A stretch of DNA of 64,000 nt from Chromatiaceae bacterium. Its GTDB lineage: Bacteria > Pseudomonadota > Gammaproteobacteria > Chromatiales > Chromatiaceae. The DNA is taken from NCBI GenBank assembly GCA_024235215.1, contig JACKMU010000005.1, forward strand, positions 1 through 64,000, given 5' to 3'. The notes under the pieces were generated by a model. The model worked only from the letters and a program-made list of their open reading frames with translations, ran no database searches and was not told where the DNA came from. Shown piece after piece: positions 50,583 through 60,428 of the stretch. A program made the translations under genes and the position numbers. Every line of letters starts with the position of its first letter. The first letter of the stretch is position 1.

Positions 50583-52028
50583 GTGCCCGCACTTCCCCAG
50601 TACCGCCGGACCAAGATCATTGCCACCATTGGCCCGGCCAGTGACTCACCGGATGTTTTGAGAGCGATGATTCTCGCGGGCATGAACGTTGCCAGGCTAA
50701 ATCTTTCGCACGGAACCTATAACGAACATCGCAAGCGCATCCAGCGGATACGGACGGTTTCGGCGGAGCTGAGCACACACACCGCGATCATGGTCGATAC
50801 GCGCGGCATTGAGATTCGTACCGGAAAGCTGGAGACGCGCGGCGTACATCTCACCGTAGACGACGACTTTACCCTATATACCGATGATCGGATCGGCAAC
50901 AGGAGTGGAGTCGCCATATCCAACCACAGCCTTCCTGATGAGGTAAAACCAGGCACCCCGATTCTGCTGGATGATGGCGCGATCGAACTGGTGGTGGTTC
51001 AGGTGGAGCAGAATCAGATCCGCTGCCGGGTGATCCACGGCGGGAGACTGCGCGAACATAAGAGCGTGAATCTGCCGGAAACCGAGCTCTCGTTGAGTTC
51101 GGTAAGTCCCGAGTATCGTGAGGATGTGATCAAGGAGCTCTCCTTTGCGGCCGACAACGATGTCGACTATGTGGCCGCCTCCTTTGTACAGCAGGCAGCC
51201 GATATCTATCGCATGCGGGAGATTCTGGTTGACCGTGATCGACCGATACCGATCATCGCAAAGATCGAAAACCGTGCCGGGCTGGCCAATCTGGAAGATA
51301 TAGTCGCAGCGGCTGACGGTGTGATGGTGGCAAGAGGTGATCTTGGGGTGGAGCTGCCTTTGGCAGAGGTGCCTGGATTTCAGAAAAAGATCATCCGTAT
51401 GACGGTGACCAATGGTAAACCTGCAGTTACCGCCACTGAGATGCTTGCATCGATGGAGCGTAATCCCAAACCCACCCGAGCGGAGGCAAGCGACGTGGCC
51501 AACGCGATTCTGGATGGCAGCTCTGCGGTAATGCTCTCGGGGGAGACTGCGATGGGAAAATATCCCGTAGCAGCGGTCAAGACCATGGCCAGGATCGCCA
51601 TGCACGCAGAATCCTCGCTGCGCGAATACGGTTATCTACAAACCATTCTACCCAATCCAGCCAACCGGGTCGCTGACGCGATCGCCCAATCCGCAGTGAC
51701 TATGGCGCACAATCTAAGTGCTGCAGCAATATTCAGTCTTACCGATACCGGTTTCACCTCCAGGCTGATCTCCAAGCATCGCCCGGACTGTCCCATCCTG
51801 GCGGTGACCCGGAGTGAGACGGTGGCGCGCCGTCTGTCGATGAACTGGGGGGTGATGCCCATTCTCTACGAAGGAAGCGGTGACGACAGCGCCAAGCTGG
51901 AATATGCACTCAAGGAGGCCCGTCAGCGGGGTTTTGTCGGATCCGGTGATACCGTAGTGGTCACTTCCGGCTATCAGCAGACTGCCGGGGGAACTGACTT
52001 GATCAGGATAGTCAAGCTGGATAGCTGA
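50583..52028 (+). CDS. pyk: Pyruvate kinase
   Basis: 481 residues from a GTG at 50583, chosen because GGAG stands 6 bases before it; the GTG at 50571 and a TTG at 50556 are less likely. It converts phosphoenolpyruvate and ADP to pyruvate and ATP. Seen: RRTKIIATIGPASDSP at the start, NLSHGTY, the catalytic IIAKIENRAGLANLEDI, MVARGDLGVELPL, and the C-terminal domain with HNLSAAAIFSLTDTGFT. The usual DTKGPEIR motif is DTRGIEIR here, a change at the Pro. It has a 237-bp gap to the sulfur globule hairpin and no operon partner. Confidence 0.93.
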   Translation: MPALPQYRRTKIIATIGPASDSPDVLRAMILAGMNVARLNLSHGTYNEHRKRIQRIRTVSAELSTHTAIMVDTRGIEIRTGKLETRGVHLTVDDDFTLYTDDRIGNRSGVAISNHSLPDEVKPGTPILLDDGAIELVVVQVEQNQIRCRVIHGGRLREHKSVNLPETELSLSSVSPEYREDVIKELSFAADNDVDYVAASFVQQAADIYRMREILVDRDRPIPIIAKIENRAGLANLEDIVAAADGVMVARGDLGVELPLAEVPGFQKKIIRMTVTNGKPAVTATEMLASMERNPKPTRAEASDVANAILDGSSAVMLSGETAMGKYPVAAVKTMARIAMHAESSLREYGYLQTILPNPANRVADAIAQSAVTMAHNLSAAAIFSLTDTGFTSRLISKHRPDCPILAVTRSETVARRLSMNWGVMPILYEGSGDDSAKLEYALKEARQRGFVGSGDTVVVTSGYQQTAGGTDLIRIVKLDS

Positions 52029-52299
52029 ATCGGGGATCCCAGGTATGACTCTCTTGACCGGCACAACACAGCAGGAGTGGAAGTAAAGACGCTCGTTTTA
52101 TGATAGATTCAGTACCCGTTCAGAAACAGGCCGTTTCCAACAGGGCACGATATCCAGGTGATAGCAGTGAGTGATAATAATCACCACTGCAACGGATACT
52201 GTGCTCTGTTTCGAATACAATGCATTCGTGTGTCAGGCGTAGGATTGCACCCGAGTGACGGTATGTGAAGCCTTCGGACGAATTTGGGTTAAACCACGT

Positions 52300-52376
52300 G
52301 CGCTTGTAGCTCAACCGGATAGAGTACCGGCCTTCGAAGCCGGGTGTTGGGGGTTCGAGTCCCTCCAGGCGCGCCA
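52300..52376 (+). tRNA. tRNA-Arg (anticodon TCG)
   Basis: 77 nt with encoded CCA. Acceptor stem GCGCTTG pairs with CAGGCGC; anticodon stem CCGGC/GCCGG encloses loop CTTCGAA, giving anticodon TCG (reads CGA); the T-arm has GGTTCGAGTCC. Discriminator base G. This tRNA exists beside the usual ACG isoacceptor in some gammaproteobacteria. No attachment-site repeat was seen downstream. Confidence 0.95.
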
Positions 52377-52414
52377 TTTCCCCCCTGGCACCAACCCGTT
52401 CCGCAGTGTTCATT

Positions 52415-53080
52415 TCATGCTATCGGCAACACTCTCCTGAACCAGAGTGCAATATCCGCAATCTCCTCCCTGCAGACACTGTGTTCAATGGGATAGGTCT
52501 GATACTCGGCGGTGTAGCCCATTTTCAACAGTTGACCGTAACCTTTTCGGCCGGTCACTTCAGGCACCATCGGATCCGCGCTTCCATGACAGAGCTTTAC
52601 CGGCAATCCCGCATTGGCCGGGTGCGGATGAATGGTGTCGGCAGTGGCGAAATAGGTCGAGAGACCGAGCAGTCCGGCCAGTCGTCGGGGGTAGGTCAGT
52701 GCCGCCTGTATGGCTACCGCTCCACCTTGCGAGAAGCCAGCGAGTACGATCTGCTCGCTCGCCACTCCCCGTTCCTCCTCACGTTCGACCAGTTGCTGTA
52801 CCGCCTCCGCTGAACGCAGCAACTGCGCCAAATCGACCTTACGATCGATGCTGATGTCCAGAATATCGTACCAGGCGGGCATGATATAACCCGCATTGAT
52901 GGTCACCGGAATCGCCGGTGCGTGTGGAAAAATGAAGCGTACCGCTGCTTCCTCAGGCAGGTGTAGTTCGGGCACGATCGGCTCGAAGTCGTGTCCATCC
53001 GCCCCGAGTCCATGCAGCCAGATGACGGAAGCCGCAACGGGCAAACCTGGTTCGATTTCAATATGTGGCAACAACGGCAT
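52415..53080 (-). CDS. Carboxylesterase/phospholipase family alpha/beta hydrolase
   Basis: 221 residues of the Abhydrolase_2 family. The nucleophile elbow GFSQGG is at about residues 114-119, the oxyanion start is VIWLHGLGADGHDF, the acid is in CHGSADPMVP and the histidine in YPIEHSVC. Members hydrolyse short esters or lysophospholipids in the cytoplasm (EstB/YpfH group). The physiological substrate is unknown. It stands opposite the tRNA and its 3' end comes within 40 bp of it. Confidence 0.88.
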   Translation of the reverse strand: MPLLPHIEIEPGLPVAASVIWLHGLGADGHDFEPIVPELHLPEEAAVRFIFPHAPAIPVTINAGYIMPAWYDILDISIDRKVDLAQLLRSAEAVQQLVEREEERGVASEQIVLAGFSQGGAVAIQAALTYPRRLAGLLGLSTYFATADTIHPHPANAGLPVKLCHGSADPMVPEVTGRKGYGQLLKMGYTAEYQTYPIEHSVCREEIADIALWFRRVLPIA

Positions 53081-53468
53081 CGGATCACTCTCCCTCGGCT
53101 GATCTGGCTGCCCAGTATAGCGGATAATGGGGCAATCCTGCTTTTCCCTCTGACTGTAACCGTGAGTGGAGAGTGAATCAGATAACTCCGGGATGATCTT
53201 GCATCATCGAAATGCAACAGCCGCGTGATCGACTCCATTCCCTACGACCTGATGAGCCGGCGCACCAGCAGCCATGCCACTGGACTGCAGCCATCCGAAG
53301 GCATCCCGAGTAGCAATCAAAGCCGACGGATGGCGCGCTCTGTTGAGTGAAAGCAGGGGTCGATGTTAAGTTACCGATTGGCAGGTTCCTCCCTACCTGC
53401 TCTGTAGTAGATGGCAGAGGGCGTTTGTCGGCTGGAGATTCACCCCAGTAAGTGACTCTGAGTTCAGC
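53081..53468. other. Intergenic region, nothing recognised
   Basis: About 390 bp between the esterase and the sirtuin gene (divergent). No gene, repeat or strong palindrome was seen; promoters for both neighbours must lie here. Confidence 0.4.
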
Positions 53469-54299
53469 ATGCACGCGGGCGAAAGTATTCAACAACTGAT
53501 TGCGTTCGTAACGGCACACTCCAGGTTGCTGGTGCTTACCGGCGCTGGCGTGAGCACCGACTCGGGCATACCAGACTATCGTGATGAAAACGGTAACTGG
53601 AAAGTGAAACAGCCAATCCAGGGAGCGGATTTCATCAACGATGAACAGGTCAGAAAACGTTACTGGGCGCGCAGCCTGATCGGCTGGAGTAACTTCGCCA
53701 GGGCTGCACCCAACGCCACTCATCGCGCGCTAGCAGCATTGGAGGAGCTGGGTTTTGTGCAGCACCTGATAACGCAGAACGTCGACGGACTCCACCAACG
53801 CGCCGGTAGCCGCGGGGTGACTGATCTTCATGGCAGACTCGACCGCGTGATCTGTCTCAGCTGCGGTGCGCTGATGCCACGCGCTGCGCTGCAGCAGCAA
53901 CTGGAGCTGCGCAATCCCGATTTCACTGGACAACGGGCGCAGCCAGCACCGGATGGTGATGCGCTGCTGGAACGCATGGACTACGCCCTTCTCGAGCTGG
54001 TCGACTGCCACCATTGCGGTGGCACACTGAAACCTGACGTGGTCTTTTTTGGTGAGAATGTCCCCGCGGAGAGAGTCAGATTCAGCATGCGCAGATTACA
54101 GAGCGCGAACGCACTATTGGTGGTGGGCTCCTCCCTGATGGTCTTCTCCGGCTTTCGCTTCTGCCTTGAGGCACAGCGTCTGGGCCTGCCGATTGGCGCG
54201 GTCAATCTCGGGCGTACCCGGGCCGACGGGATGCTGGCACTGAAAGTCAGCGGCAGTTGCACCGCACTATTACCCGCGCTCGTGCAGCATCTCGGGTGA
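53469..54299 (+). CDS. Sir2-family NAD-dependent protein deacylase
   Basis: 276 residues. Sirtuin motifs: VLTGAGVSTDSGIPDYRD (NAD binding), LITQNVDGLHQRAG, and the catalytic HG in DLHGRLDR. Zinc cysteines are CLSCG and CHHCGG. It removes acetyl or other acyl groups from protein lysines, releasing nicotinamide. The class looks like the longer bacterial sirtuins rather than CobB class III (no typical A-x-x-Y/R-x-R pair was checked). Five bp separate it from the AlkB-like gene, so the two form one transcript. Confidence 0.9.
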   Translation: MHAGESIQQLIAFVTAHSRLLVLTGAGVSTDSGIPDYRDENGNWKVKQPIQGADFINDEQVRKRYWARSLIGWSNFARAAPNATHRALAALEELGFVQHLITQNVDGLHQRAGSRGVTDLHGRLDRVICLSCGALMPRAALQQQLELRNPDFTGQRAQPAPDGDALLERMDYALLELVDCHHCGGTLKPDVVFFGENVPAERVRFSMRRLQSANALLVVGSSLMVFSGFRFCLEAQRLGLPIGAVNLGRTRADGMLALKVSGSCTALLPALVQHLG

Positions 54300-54304
54300 A
54301 CGGC

Positions 54305-54937
54305 ATGCAAGCGGACCTCTTTGCCCTGGAAATCCAACAGCACTGGGATCTACCCGGCGGTGAGCTGACACTGATCCGCGATTTTTTACCACCGGCGCTG
54401 CATGAGACGCTCTTCGATCTGTTGCTCGGGCGGCTGGTGTGGGAGCAGAGTATCCTAAGGATGGCGGGGAAAATGGTCAGGATCCCCAGATTGAACGTCT
54501 GGTACGGAGACCAGAACGCGATCTACCACTATTCCGGCATCCGATTCAAGCCGCTTCCCTGGATCGAGCCGCTGCTCATTTTGCGGGAACTGATCGAGCA
54601 TCAGTGCGGCCGCAAATTCAACAGTGTGCTGGCGAATCTCTATCGTAATGGGGAGGACAGCGTGGCCTGGCACGCCGACGATGAACCCGAACTGGGAAAG
54701 GACCCCTTCATCGCTGCGCTCAGCTTGGGTGAGGTGCGGTGCTTCCAGTTGAAACACCGTCACGACGCTTCGGTCGCCAGGATCGCTATCGATCTGCCCG
54801 ACAACTCATTGCTGTTGATGGGTGGATCATTGCAGCACAATTGGTTGCACCAATTGCCCAAAAGACGCAGGGTGAACGGTCCCCGCATCAGCCTGACCTA
54901 CCGGTGGGTCCGCCCGGCAGGAAGTGCCAAAGGCTAA
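54305..54937 (+). CDS. AlkB-like 2OG-Fe(II) dioxygenase
   Basis: 210 residues from the ATG at 54305. It carries WHADDEPELG (the HxD iron site), the second histidine in LQHNWLHQLPK and the 2-oxoglutarate/substrate arginines in RRRVNGPRISLTYRW, with NVWYGDQNAIYHYSG in the nucleotide-recognition lid. This is the ALKBH2/3-like AlkB group that demethylates 1-methyladenine and 3-methylcytosine in DNA or RNA. It follows the sirtuin gene by 5 bp. Repair of alkylated nucleic acid is the likely function. Confidence 0.88.
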   Translation: MQADLFALEIQQHWDLPGGELTLIRDFLPPALHETLFDLLLGRLVWEQSILRMAGKMVRIPRLNVWYGDQNAIYHYSGIRFKPLPWIEPLLILRELIEHQCGRKFNSVLANLYRNGEDSVAWHADDEPELGKDPFIAALSLGEVRCFQLKHRHDASVARIAIDLPDNSLLLMGGSLQHNWLHQLPKRRRVNGPRISLTYRWVRPAGSAKG

Positions 54938-55073
54938 GGAGAAGGGAGTATCACCGTGTTCGGGTGATATCCCGCTAATCCGCTCTGTATCAGCTCAAGT
55001 CCCGATCAGGCATGTACAGTCGCCTTTCAAATTACGCTTGCTGCAACTACCAGGAGGCACTATTAGTGTCTCA

Positions 55074-55505
55074 CTAAAACAGGACCAACAATCCCAGCAG
55101 CAGAAAGATCAGCGCGAGCCTGCCGACAAGCAACCAGACTGCATCCTGCCTGCGCCGTCTGGTACGGTAGGCTTCGTTCAACGACTGGAAACGCAAGCGC
55201 TCCTGCTCAGTCAACTCCGGATCGATCCACAACCGTTCGTGGCGCAGGTCATCTGACTCAACCACCGCCATTGCGGTGGCCAGATCGACCCGATAGAGGT
55301 GTTCATCTATGTCCAGCAGAGCGCGGCGCAACCAATTCTGTAGATGCATCTGCGCAGCTTCCACATCGTTGAAGCGTGCAACATAGCGAACCGCAATGCC
55401 GGCGTGCGACTCGGTAGAAGGCATGCGATCCTTGATCAGGCAGCGCAACAGACCGGGATGCTGAACGTGGGTCTCGAGATAGAGATAACCTGATTTCATA
55501 TTCAT
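55074..55505 (-). CDS. Hypothetical protein with C-terminal membrane anchor
   Basis: 143 residues. The N-terminal two-thirds is soluble (YLYLETHVQHPGLLRC, then YVARFNDVEAAQMHLQNWL and a LYRVDLATAMAVVESDDLR block), the C-terminal 20 residues are hydrophobic (AVWLLVGRLALIFLLLGLL), so it is tail-anchored. I do not recognise the family. Start ATG at 55505 or at 55499 two codons on. It is 50 bp upstream of htpX on the minus strand in transcription order, so the two may be linked by stress function, which is speculative. Confidence 0.6.
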   Translation of the reverse strand: MNMKSGYLYLETHVQHPGLLRCLIKDRMPSTESHAGIAVRYVARFNDVEAAQMHLQNWLRRALLDIDEHLYRVDLATAMAVVESDDLRHERLWIDPELTEQERLRFQSLNEAYRTRRRRQDAVWLLVGRLALIFLLLGLLVLF

Positions 55506-55555
55506 TGTTCAATGCATGACCAAGCACACCGGGTCGCGCATTGCTCTCCTCCCGG

Positions 55556-56431
55556 TCAGCGGCCAGACTGCAGCGCCTGGATGCGCACTTCCAGTGGCGG
55601 ATGTGTGCTGAAAAGCTCCTTCAATCCGCCACCGCTGATGCCAAACGCTGCCAGTTCATTTGGCAGCGGCTCCGGCGAGTGCGCCTGTTGTAGCCGCCGC
55701 AACGCATTGATCATCTTGCTGCGGCCTGCCAAATCGGCTCCACCCGCGTCGGCACGAAACTCGCGTTGGCGCGAGAACCAGGCAACGATGATATTGGCCA
55801 GCAGGGAGAAGACGATCTGGCCCACCATCGAACCAAGAAAATAGCCCATCCCCATACCCCGTTCGTTCTTGAACAGAACCCGATCGACGAAATGGCCGAG
55901 TATGCGCGAGAAGAAGATGACAAAGGTGTTGACCACCCCCTGAATCAGGGTCAGGGTCACCATATCACCATTGGCGACGTGCGATACCTCATGACCAAGC
56001 ACCGCTTCGACCTCGCCTCGATCCATCCGTTGCAGCAGCCCGGTACTGACCGCGACCAGCGCACTGTTGCGGTTGGCTCCGGTAGCGAAGGCGTTGGGTG
56101 CGGGCGAATCGAAGATACCCACTTCTGGCATACCGATACCGGCCTGCTCAGCCTGACGCTGCACCGTTGCCAGCAGCCAGGATTCGGTTGAGTTGCCAGG
56201 ATGGTCGATAACATGCACCCCCATAGAGCGCCGTGCCATCCACTTGGACATCAGCAAAGAGATTATCGCGCCACCAAAACCGATCAAACCGGACATCAGC
56301 AGCAGTGCCTGCAGATTCAGATCGACGCCGTTGGCCGCCAGCACCCCTTCGATTCCCAGGAGCTGGAAAATAATACCGATCAACAACATCACGGCAAAGT
56401 TGGTCGCCAGAAAAAGTATAATTCTTAACAT
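55556..56431 (-). CDS. htpX: Heat-shock membrane zinc protease HtpX
   Basis: 291 residues, as expected (293 in Escherichia coli), from the ATG at 56431 with GTGGAG upstream; a longer in-frame reading is not conserved. Two N-terminal membrane segments are followed by the zinc motif HEVSH (about 139-143), the further membrane region and the downstream ligand in REFRADAGGADLAG. It degrades misfolded inner-membrane proteins. The signature APNAFATGANRNSALVAVSTGLL is clear. Confidence 0.95.
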   Translation of the reverse strand: MLRIILFLATNFAVMLLIGIIFQLLGIEGVLAANGVDLNLQALLLMSGLIGFGGAIISLLMSKWMARRSMGVHVIDHPGNSTESWLLATVQRQAEQAGIGMPEVGIFDSPAPNAFATGANRNSALVAVSTGLLQRMDRGEVEAVLGHEVSHVANGDMVTLTLIQGVVNTFVIFFSRILGHFVDRVLFKNERGMGMGYFLGSMVGQIVFSLLANIIVAWFSRQREFRADAGGADLAGRSKMINALRRLQQAHSPEPLPNELAAFGISGGGLKELFSTHPPLEVRIQALQSGR

Positions 56432-56637
56432 GTTTACTCCACATCGGATTATCAGAACCCATTCTGCCAGCATATTGCGTCGCATAGAGAAAATGTCAAG
56501 AAATGGGAATCCGCGCAAGTCGCTGAATGGCAAGCCCTGGTCGCTTGCCCTATGATGAGATCTTCCTCTCGCAGTAACAGCTGTTCAGGAATGCGGAATA
56601 ATGCGGCGCTAACGATCGACTCAAGGAGGCTCGTTCA

Positions 56638-57879
56638 GTGAAACTGGCTAGTTCTGATGTCGGGAAAAAATCCTTTTTCCAGGGTACCCAGCGGACCCTC
56701 CAACCGGTACAGACACTTGAACGCGTAAAGCCCTATATGCCGGTGATGGGGATAACCCGCATCGCTAACGTGACTGGGCTCGACTGTACCGGGATCCCGG
56801 TGGTGATGGTCGCGCGACCGAACTCCCGCTCCATCTCGGTCTTTCAGGGTAAAGGAGTCACGCTGGAGGCAGCCATGGCGTCGGGCTTGATGGAGGCGGT
56901 GGAGTCCTACCATGCAGAGACGATCACTAAACCACTCACATTCGCCAGCTACGAAGAGTTACGCTACACCCACAGGGTGCTGCATCCCGCAGCTTTACCG
57001 AAATCCCCGGACTCGCTGTTTCATCCAACCCAACCACTACTCTGGATCGAAAGCTACGACCTACTGAATGAGTCGACAGTCTGGGTACCCTATGATGCGG
57101 TGCATACCGACTACCGAATTCCCGCGCCTCCGGGCGGCAACTGTTGCCAGGTCAGCACCAATGGACTGGCCTCGGGCAACCATCCGCTGGAAGCGATCAG
57201 CCATGCTATCTGCGAAGTGGTTGAACGGGACGCCACCACGCTATGGAACTATAAAACGCCCACGGCGAAGCTTGCCAGTGAGATCGACCTGGGCAGTCTC
57301 CAGGACGCTGACGCAAACTTACTGCTGGAGCAGTGCCTGGCCAACGGTTTCGCCGTCCGCTTGTGGGATGCCACCAGCGACATTGGCATTCCGGTAGTCG
57401 TTGCCGAATTGATCGAAGCATCGGAAAAACGTCACAAGCAGTGGCCCAGACCCGCGTTCGGCAGCGGTTGCAACCCCTGCAGCACGATTGCACTGATGCG
57501 CGCGCTGACCGAAGCGGCACAGGCGCGCAACACCTTCATCTCCGGTGCCAGGGACGATATCTCCTGGGGCGACTACGCCCAGGCCGAGAGCCGCTCTCCC
57601 ATTCCCTACCAGGACACAGAGCGGGAAGCCGTTGCCGGTAGCCGGAACTTCAACGAAATAACCAGTTGGCAGAGTGAAAATCTGCTGGAGGATGTTCGCT
57701 GGGAACTCGATCGCTTGACAGCAGTCGGATGCGGGCAGGTGCTACTGGTGGAATTGAGCAAACCCGCCTTTGGTATACCGGTGGTCCGAGCAATCATCCC
57801 CGGACTCGAAGGACCGGACACCCACTACGACGAATATGTTCCCGGCAAGCGCGCACAGCGTGTCGGATCAGGCGCTTGA
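56638..57879 (+). CDS. YcaO-family ATP-dependent backbone-modifying enzyme
   Basis: 413 residues from a GTG at 56638 with AAGGAGG 8-9 bases upstream. YcaO enzymes activate a peptide backbone amide with ATP and form azolines or, with TfuA and a sulfur source, thioamides. Motifs: the N-terminal GITRIANVTGLDCTGIP, SVFQGKGVTLEAAMASGLME, NGLASGNHPLEAISHAICE and the ATP-site block GSGCNPCSTIALMRALTE. It overlaps the TfuA gene by TTGA. The enzyme is of the stand-alone YcaO type rather than a fused cyclodehydratase. Confidence 0.9.
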   Translation: MKLASSDVGKKSFFQGTQRTLQPVQTLERVKPYMPVMGITRIANVTGLDCTGIPVVMVARPNSRSISVFQGKGVTLEAAMASGLMEAVESYHAETITKPLTFASYEELRYTHRVLHPAALPKSPDSLFHPTQPLLWIESYDLLNESTVWVPYDAVHTDYRIPAPPGGNCCQVSTNGLASGNHPLEAISHAICEVVERDATTLWNYKTPTAKLASEIDLGSLQDADANLLLEQCLANGFAVRLWDATSDIGIPVVVAELIEASEKRHKQWPRPAFGSGCNPCSTIALMRALTEAAQARNTFISGARDDISWGDYAQAESRSPIPYQDTEREAVAGSRNFNEITSWQSENLLEDVRWELDRLTAVGCGQVLLVELSKPAFGIPVVRAIIPGLEGPDTHYDEYVPGKRAQRVGSGA

Positions 57880-59087
57880 ACAACGTACTGTTCAGCGGTC
57901 CCAGCCTACCGCCACAGCAGATAGGTGAGATACCCGGCTTCTGTTGCCTGCCGCCAGCGGCGCAGGGGGACATCTATCGGGCAGCGCTCAAGCGCCCTCA
58001 CTGCATCGGCATCGTCGATGGTTATTTTCAGGGAACCCCCGCAGTCTGGCATAAAGAGATTCTTTGGGCGATGCAACAGGGGATCCACGTCTACGGCAGT
58101 GCCAGCATGGGTGCACTACGCGCCGTCGAGCTGGCCCCTTTCGGCATGCGCGGTGTCGGCAGGATTTTTCAGGCATACCAGGATGGACGGTTGATCGACG
58201 ATGACGAAGTGGCGTTGATCCACGGTCCGGTGGACAGCGGCTATCTCTGTGCATCCGAGGCGCTGGTGAATATACGTTTCACACTGGAGAACGCGGTTCA
58301 GGCGGAGATTCTGACGCAACTGCACTCTGACCGCCTGATTGCGCAGATGAAAGCCATCTTCTATCCTGGCCGGAGTTATCCGGCGCTGCTCAAACACGCG
58401 GCAGAGTTCATGACCAGTGGCGAAGTCGATGAACTGGCCCACTGGTTCAAGTCCGGCACCGTCGATCAGAAACGGGCGGACGCGTTGGCGATGATCGCGG
58501 AGATGCATAACGCCCCGGATACCCCGTTTTTCCCCGCTTACCAGTTTGAGCATACCACCAGCTGGGATGTCTTCGTTGTTGCAGCCGGAGAAGCAGGTTT
58601 TATCGAAGAGAGGGAGGCGTTCGCTCCCCTGCTGACCGAACTGCGTCTCGATCCGGCACGCTATCAACAGCTACGCCAATCCGCGTTGAGCGAGTTGCTT
58701 CGCTCAGGTGCGTGTGGTCAAGAACCGAACCAGGCACAGTTCAACGCCATGGCAGCACAGGCAAGCGACCAACTTATCGGCCAGTCTCTCCTGAACCCGG
58801 TGCTGATGCGTCAGCTTGCTGCAAGCGGGGGTCTACCAGAACTGGAGCAGCGTGCCGCGGCGAAGCGCCAGTATATTGATCGCACCTATGGATCATCACC
58901 AAAGTTCGGTGATCTGATGCTTACTCCGGAGCAACTGTTCAACTGGTTCTTCCAGCTTCGTCTTCAGCAGCCGGTTCCCAGCGACCTGGAGTTCTGTGCA
59001 CGCCAGCTTGGATTTCAAAGTTTGGGTTCCTTTTGTCGGGCACTGCTGGATGAGTTAGTCTATACAGAGGGGAATTCCGGGAGTTGA
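57876..59087 (+). CDS. TfuA-like protein
   Basis: 403 residues starting at a TTG (57876) that overlaps the YcaO stop as TTGA; TTG is unusual but is the only start that suits the TfuA N-terminus (NNVLFSGPSL). The TfuA core covers about residues 4-170: HKEILWAMQQGIHVYGSASMGALRAVEL, FQAYQDGRLIDDDEVALIHGP. In thioamide-forming systems (McrA glycine thioamidation, thioviridamide-type peptides) TfuA partners YcaO and probably helps sulfur delivery. The C-terminal 200 residues are helical and not recognised. Confidence 0.88.
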   Translation: MNNVLFSGPSLPPQQIGEIPGFCCLPPAAQGDIYRAALKRPHCIGIVDGYFQGTPAVWHKEILWAMQQGIHVYGSASMGALRAVELAPFGMRGVGRIFQAYQDGRLIDDDEVALIHGPVDSGYLCASEALVNIRFTLENAVQAEILTQLHSDRLIAQMKAIFYPGRSYPALLKHAAEFMTSGEVDELAHWFKSGTVDQKRADALAMIAEMHNAPDTPFFPAYQFEHTTSWDVFVVAAGEAGFIEEREAFAPLLTELRLDPARYQQLRQSALSELLRSGACGQEPNQAQFNAMAAQASDQLIGQSLLNPVLMRQLAASGGLPELEQRAAAKRQYIDRTYGSSPKFGDLMLTPEQLFNWFFQLRLQQPVPSDLEFCARQLGFQSLGSFCRALLDELVYTEGNSGS

Positions 59088-59150
59088 CACGCCTTATCTC
59101 AGGATAGTGGCGAGTGCGGAAAGGAGTCTTCGCAAACAAGCTGGCTGGAG

Positions 59151-60368
59151 ATGAGTGGAATACTGAAAGAACAGGCCGATATACCGGTAGGCACTCGTTT
59201 CAGGGTGTTCCCGCAATATCCGGGTGAGCCCGGATTCGAAGAGCCAGCAGTGATCGTGTTAAAGCCAAAGCCGGGTACGATCGGAAGCGGGCCGGACGAT
59301 GGTCGTTTGCGAGTGATCGATGCAGTCGCGAAAACACGCCCCTATACCGGGCTGGAGTTCCCCCCCTACCGCGGTACTGTCCATGCGCCGGTCGCGCCTG
59401 ATCCCAGCGGGCACTTCGATCGGGTAAATCCATCGCAGCGCGAGTTCAAAGCAGTTCATGCCTATGCCTGTCTGCGCCTCGTGCTGGATATCTGGGAGTC
59501 CTATCTTGGTCATCCGATTCACTGGTTGATGCAGGAGACCTTCCCGCAGATCGAAGTGATACCCAGGGTCGAGTTCCCCAACGCTCAAGCCAGCCCCGGT
59601 TCCATTGAATTGGGATACGCGCTGACCGAATCCGGCGAACGGCGCTGGTTCGCACTCAGCTTCGATGTGTTGGCGCACGAGATGGGCCACATCATCCTGG
59701 GAGCCGAGGTCGGTATATCCGGTGCGCACCTGAGTGCCGAATATATCGCCTTCCAGGAATCGATGGCTGACCTGATTTCGCTGATCAGCGTGCTTCATAT
59801 CGAGAGCTTCAGCAACCACCTGCTGACTGCGACAAATGGCAATCTATATGCTCCGAATGAACTGAATCGCTTGGCCGAACTCTCGCCCACCAGCCAGATC
59901 CGCAGTGCCAGTCACAACATCACCATGCTGGATCTTCCATTCCGCTATCTGCCACGAGCCCGACTGACGCAGTCTCAGCTGCATCTGCTGGGACAACCGC
60001 TGACCGGTGCCCTGTTCGATGTACTGGTTGAGGTATTTCAGCAGCAGTTGGTCGAATATGGCGCGATACCGGAAGCGCTCGCACGTCTATCGATGCAGCA
60101 TGGACCGACAGCAGATGACCTGGCCAGGATAGACAGGGGATTCTCCAGTCACTACGCGGTGCGGCCGGAATATTTCCATCAGGCGCTTCGCTTCGCCCGG
60201 GATTTTACTGCGGAGCGCCTGGTGCGAAGTTGGGAGTTGCTGAAGCCTGAGCGGTTGACATTGCTCTCAGCCGCCGCAGCCTTCCTGACTGCTGACCGTG
60301 CAATCAGCGGAGAAAGGTACCAGAAGTTGATTCTGGAGTGTATTCAATGGCGCAAAATCGCCGCCTGA
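59151..60368 (+). CDS. Zinc metallopeptidase of the HExxH...E (gluzincin) type
   Basis: 405 residues. The zinc motif HEMGH is at 176-180 in VLAHEMGHIILGAEVG, and a second glutamate stands at about 203 in FQESMADLISL, the thermolysin-like pattern. No signal peptide is visible, so it is cytoplasmic. The N-terminal 90 residues (DIPVGTRFRVFPQYPG, TRPYTGLEF) are not recognised. It starts 63 bp after the TfuA stop, so it probably belongs to the same transcript and could remove a leader or activate a product; no precursor peptide is seen. The start codon is immediately preceded by GGAG, and an alternative start cannot be excluded. Confidence 0.75.
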   Translation: MSGILKEQADIPVGTRFRVFPQYPGEPGFEEPAVIVLKPKPGTIGSGPDDGRLRVIDAVAKTRPYTGLEFPPYRGTVHAPVAPDPSGHFDRVNPSQREFKAVHAYACLRLVLDIWESYLGHPIHWLMQETFPQIEVIPRVEFPNAQASPGSIELGYALTESGERRWFALSFDVLAHEMGHIILGAEVGISGAHLSAEYIAFQESMADLISLISVLHIESFSNHLLTATNGNLYAPNELNRLAELSPTSQIRSASHNITMLDLPFRYLPRARLTQSQLHLLGQPLTGALFDVLVEVFQQQLVEYGAIPEALARLSMQHGPTADDLARIDRGFSSHYAVRPEYFHQALRFARDFTAERLVRSWELLKPERLTLLSAAAAFLTADRAISGERYQKLILECIQWRKIAA

Positions 60369-60428
60369 AAGGGCGGGAAATTTCGATTTCTGCCCGAAAC
60401 TCCATTACAAAACAGGGGGAGCAGAGAG

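Noticed and set aside
52300..52376. tRNA-Arg as an integration site
   Set aside because: No duplicated tRNA 3' end and no integrase in the window.
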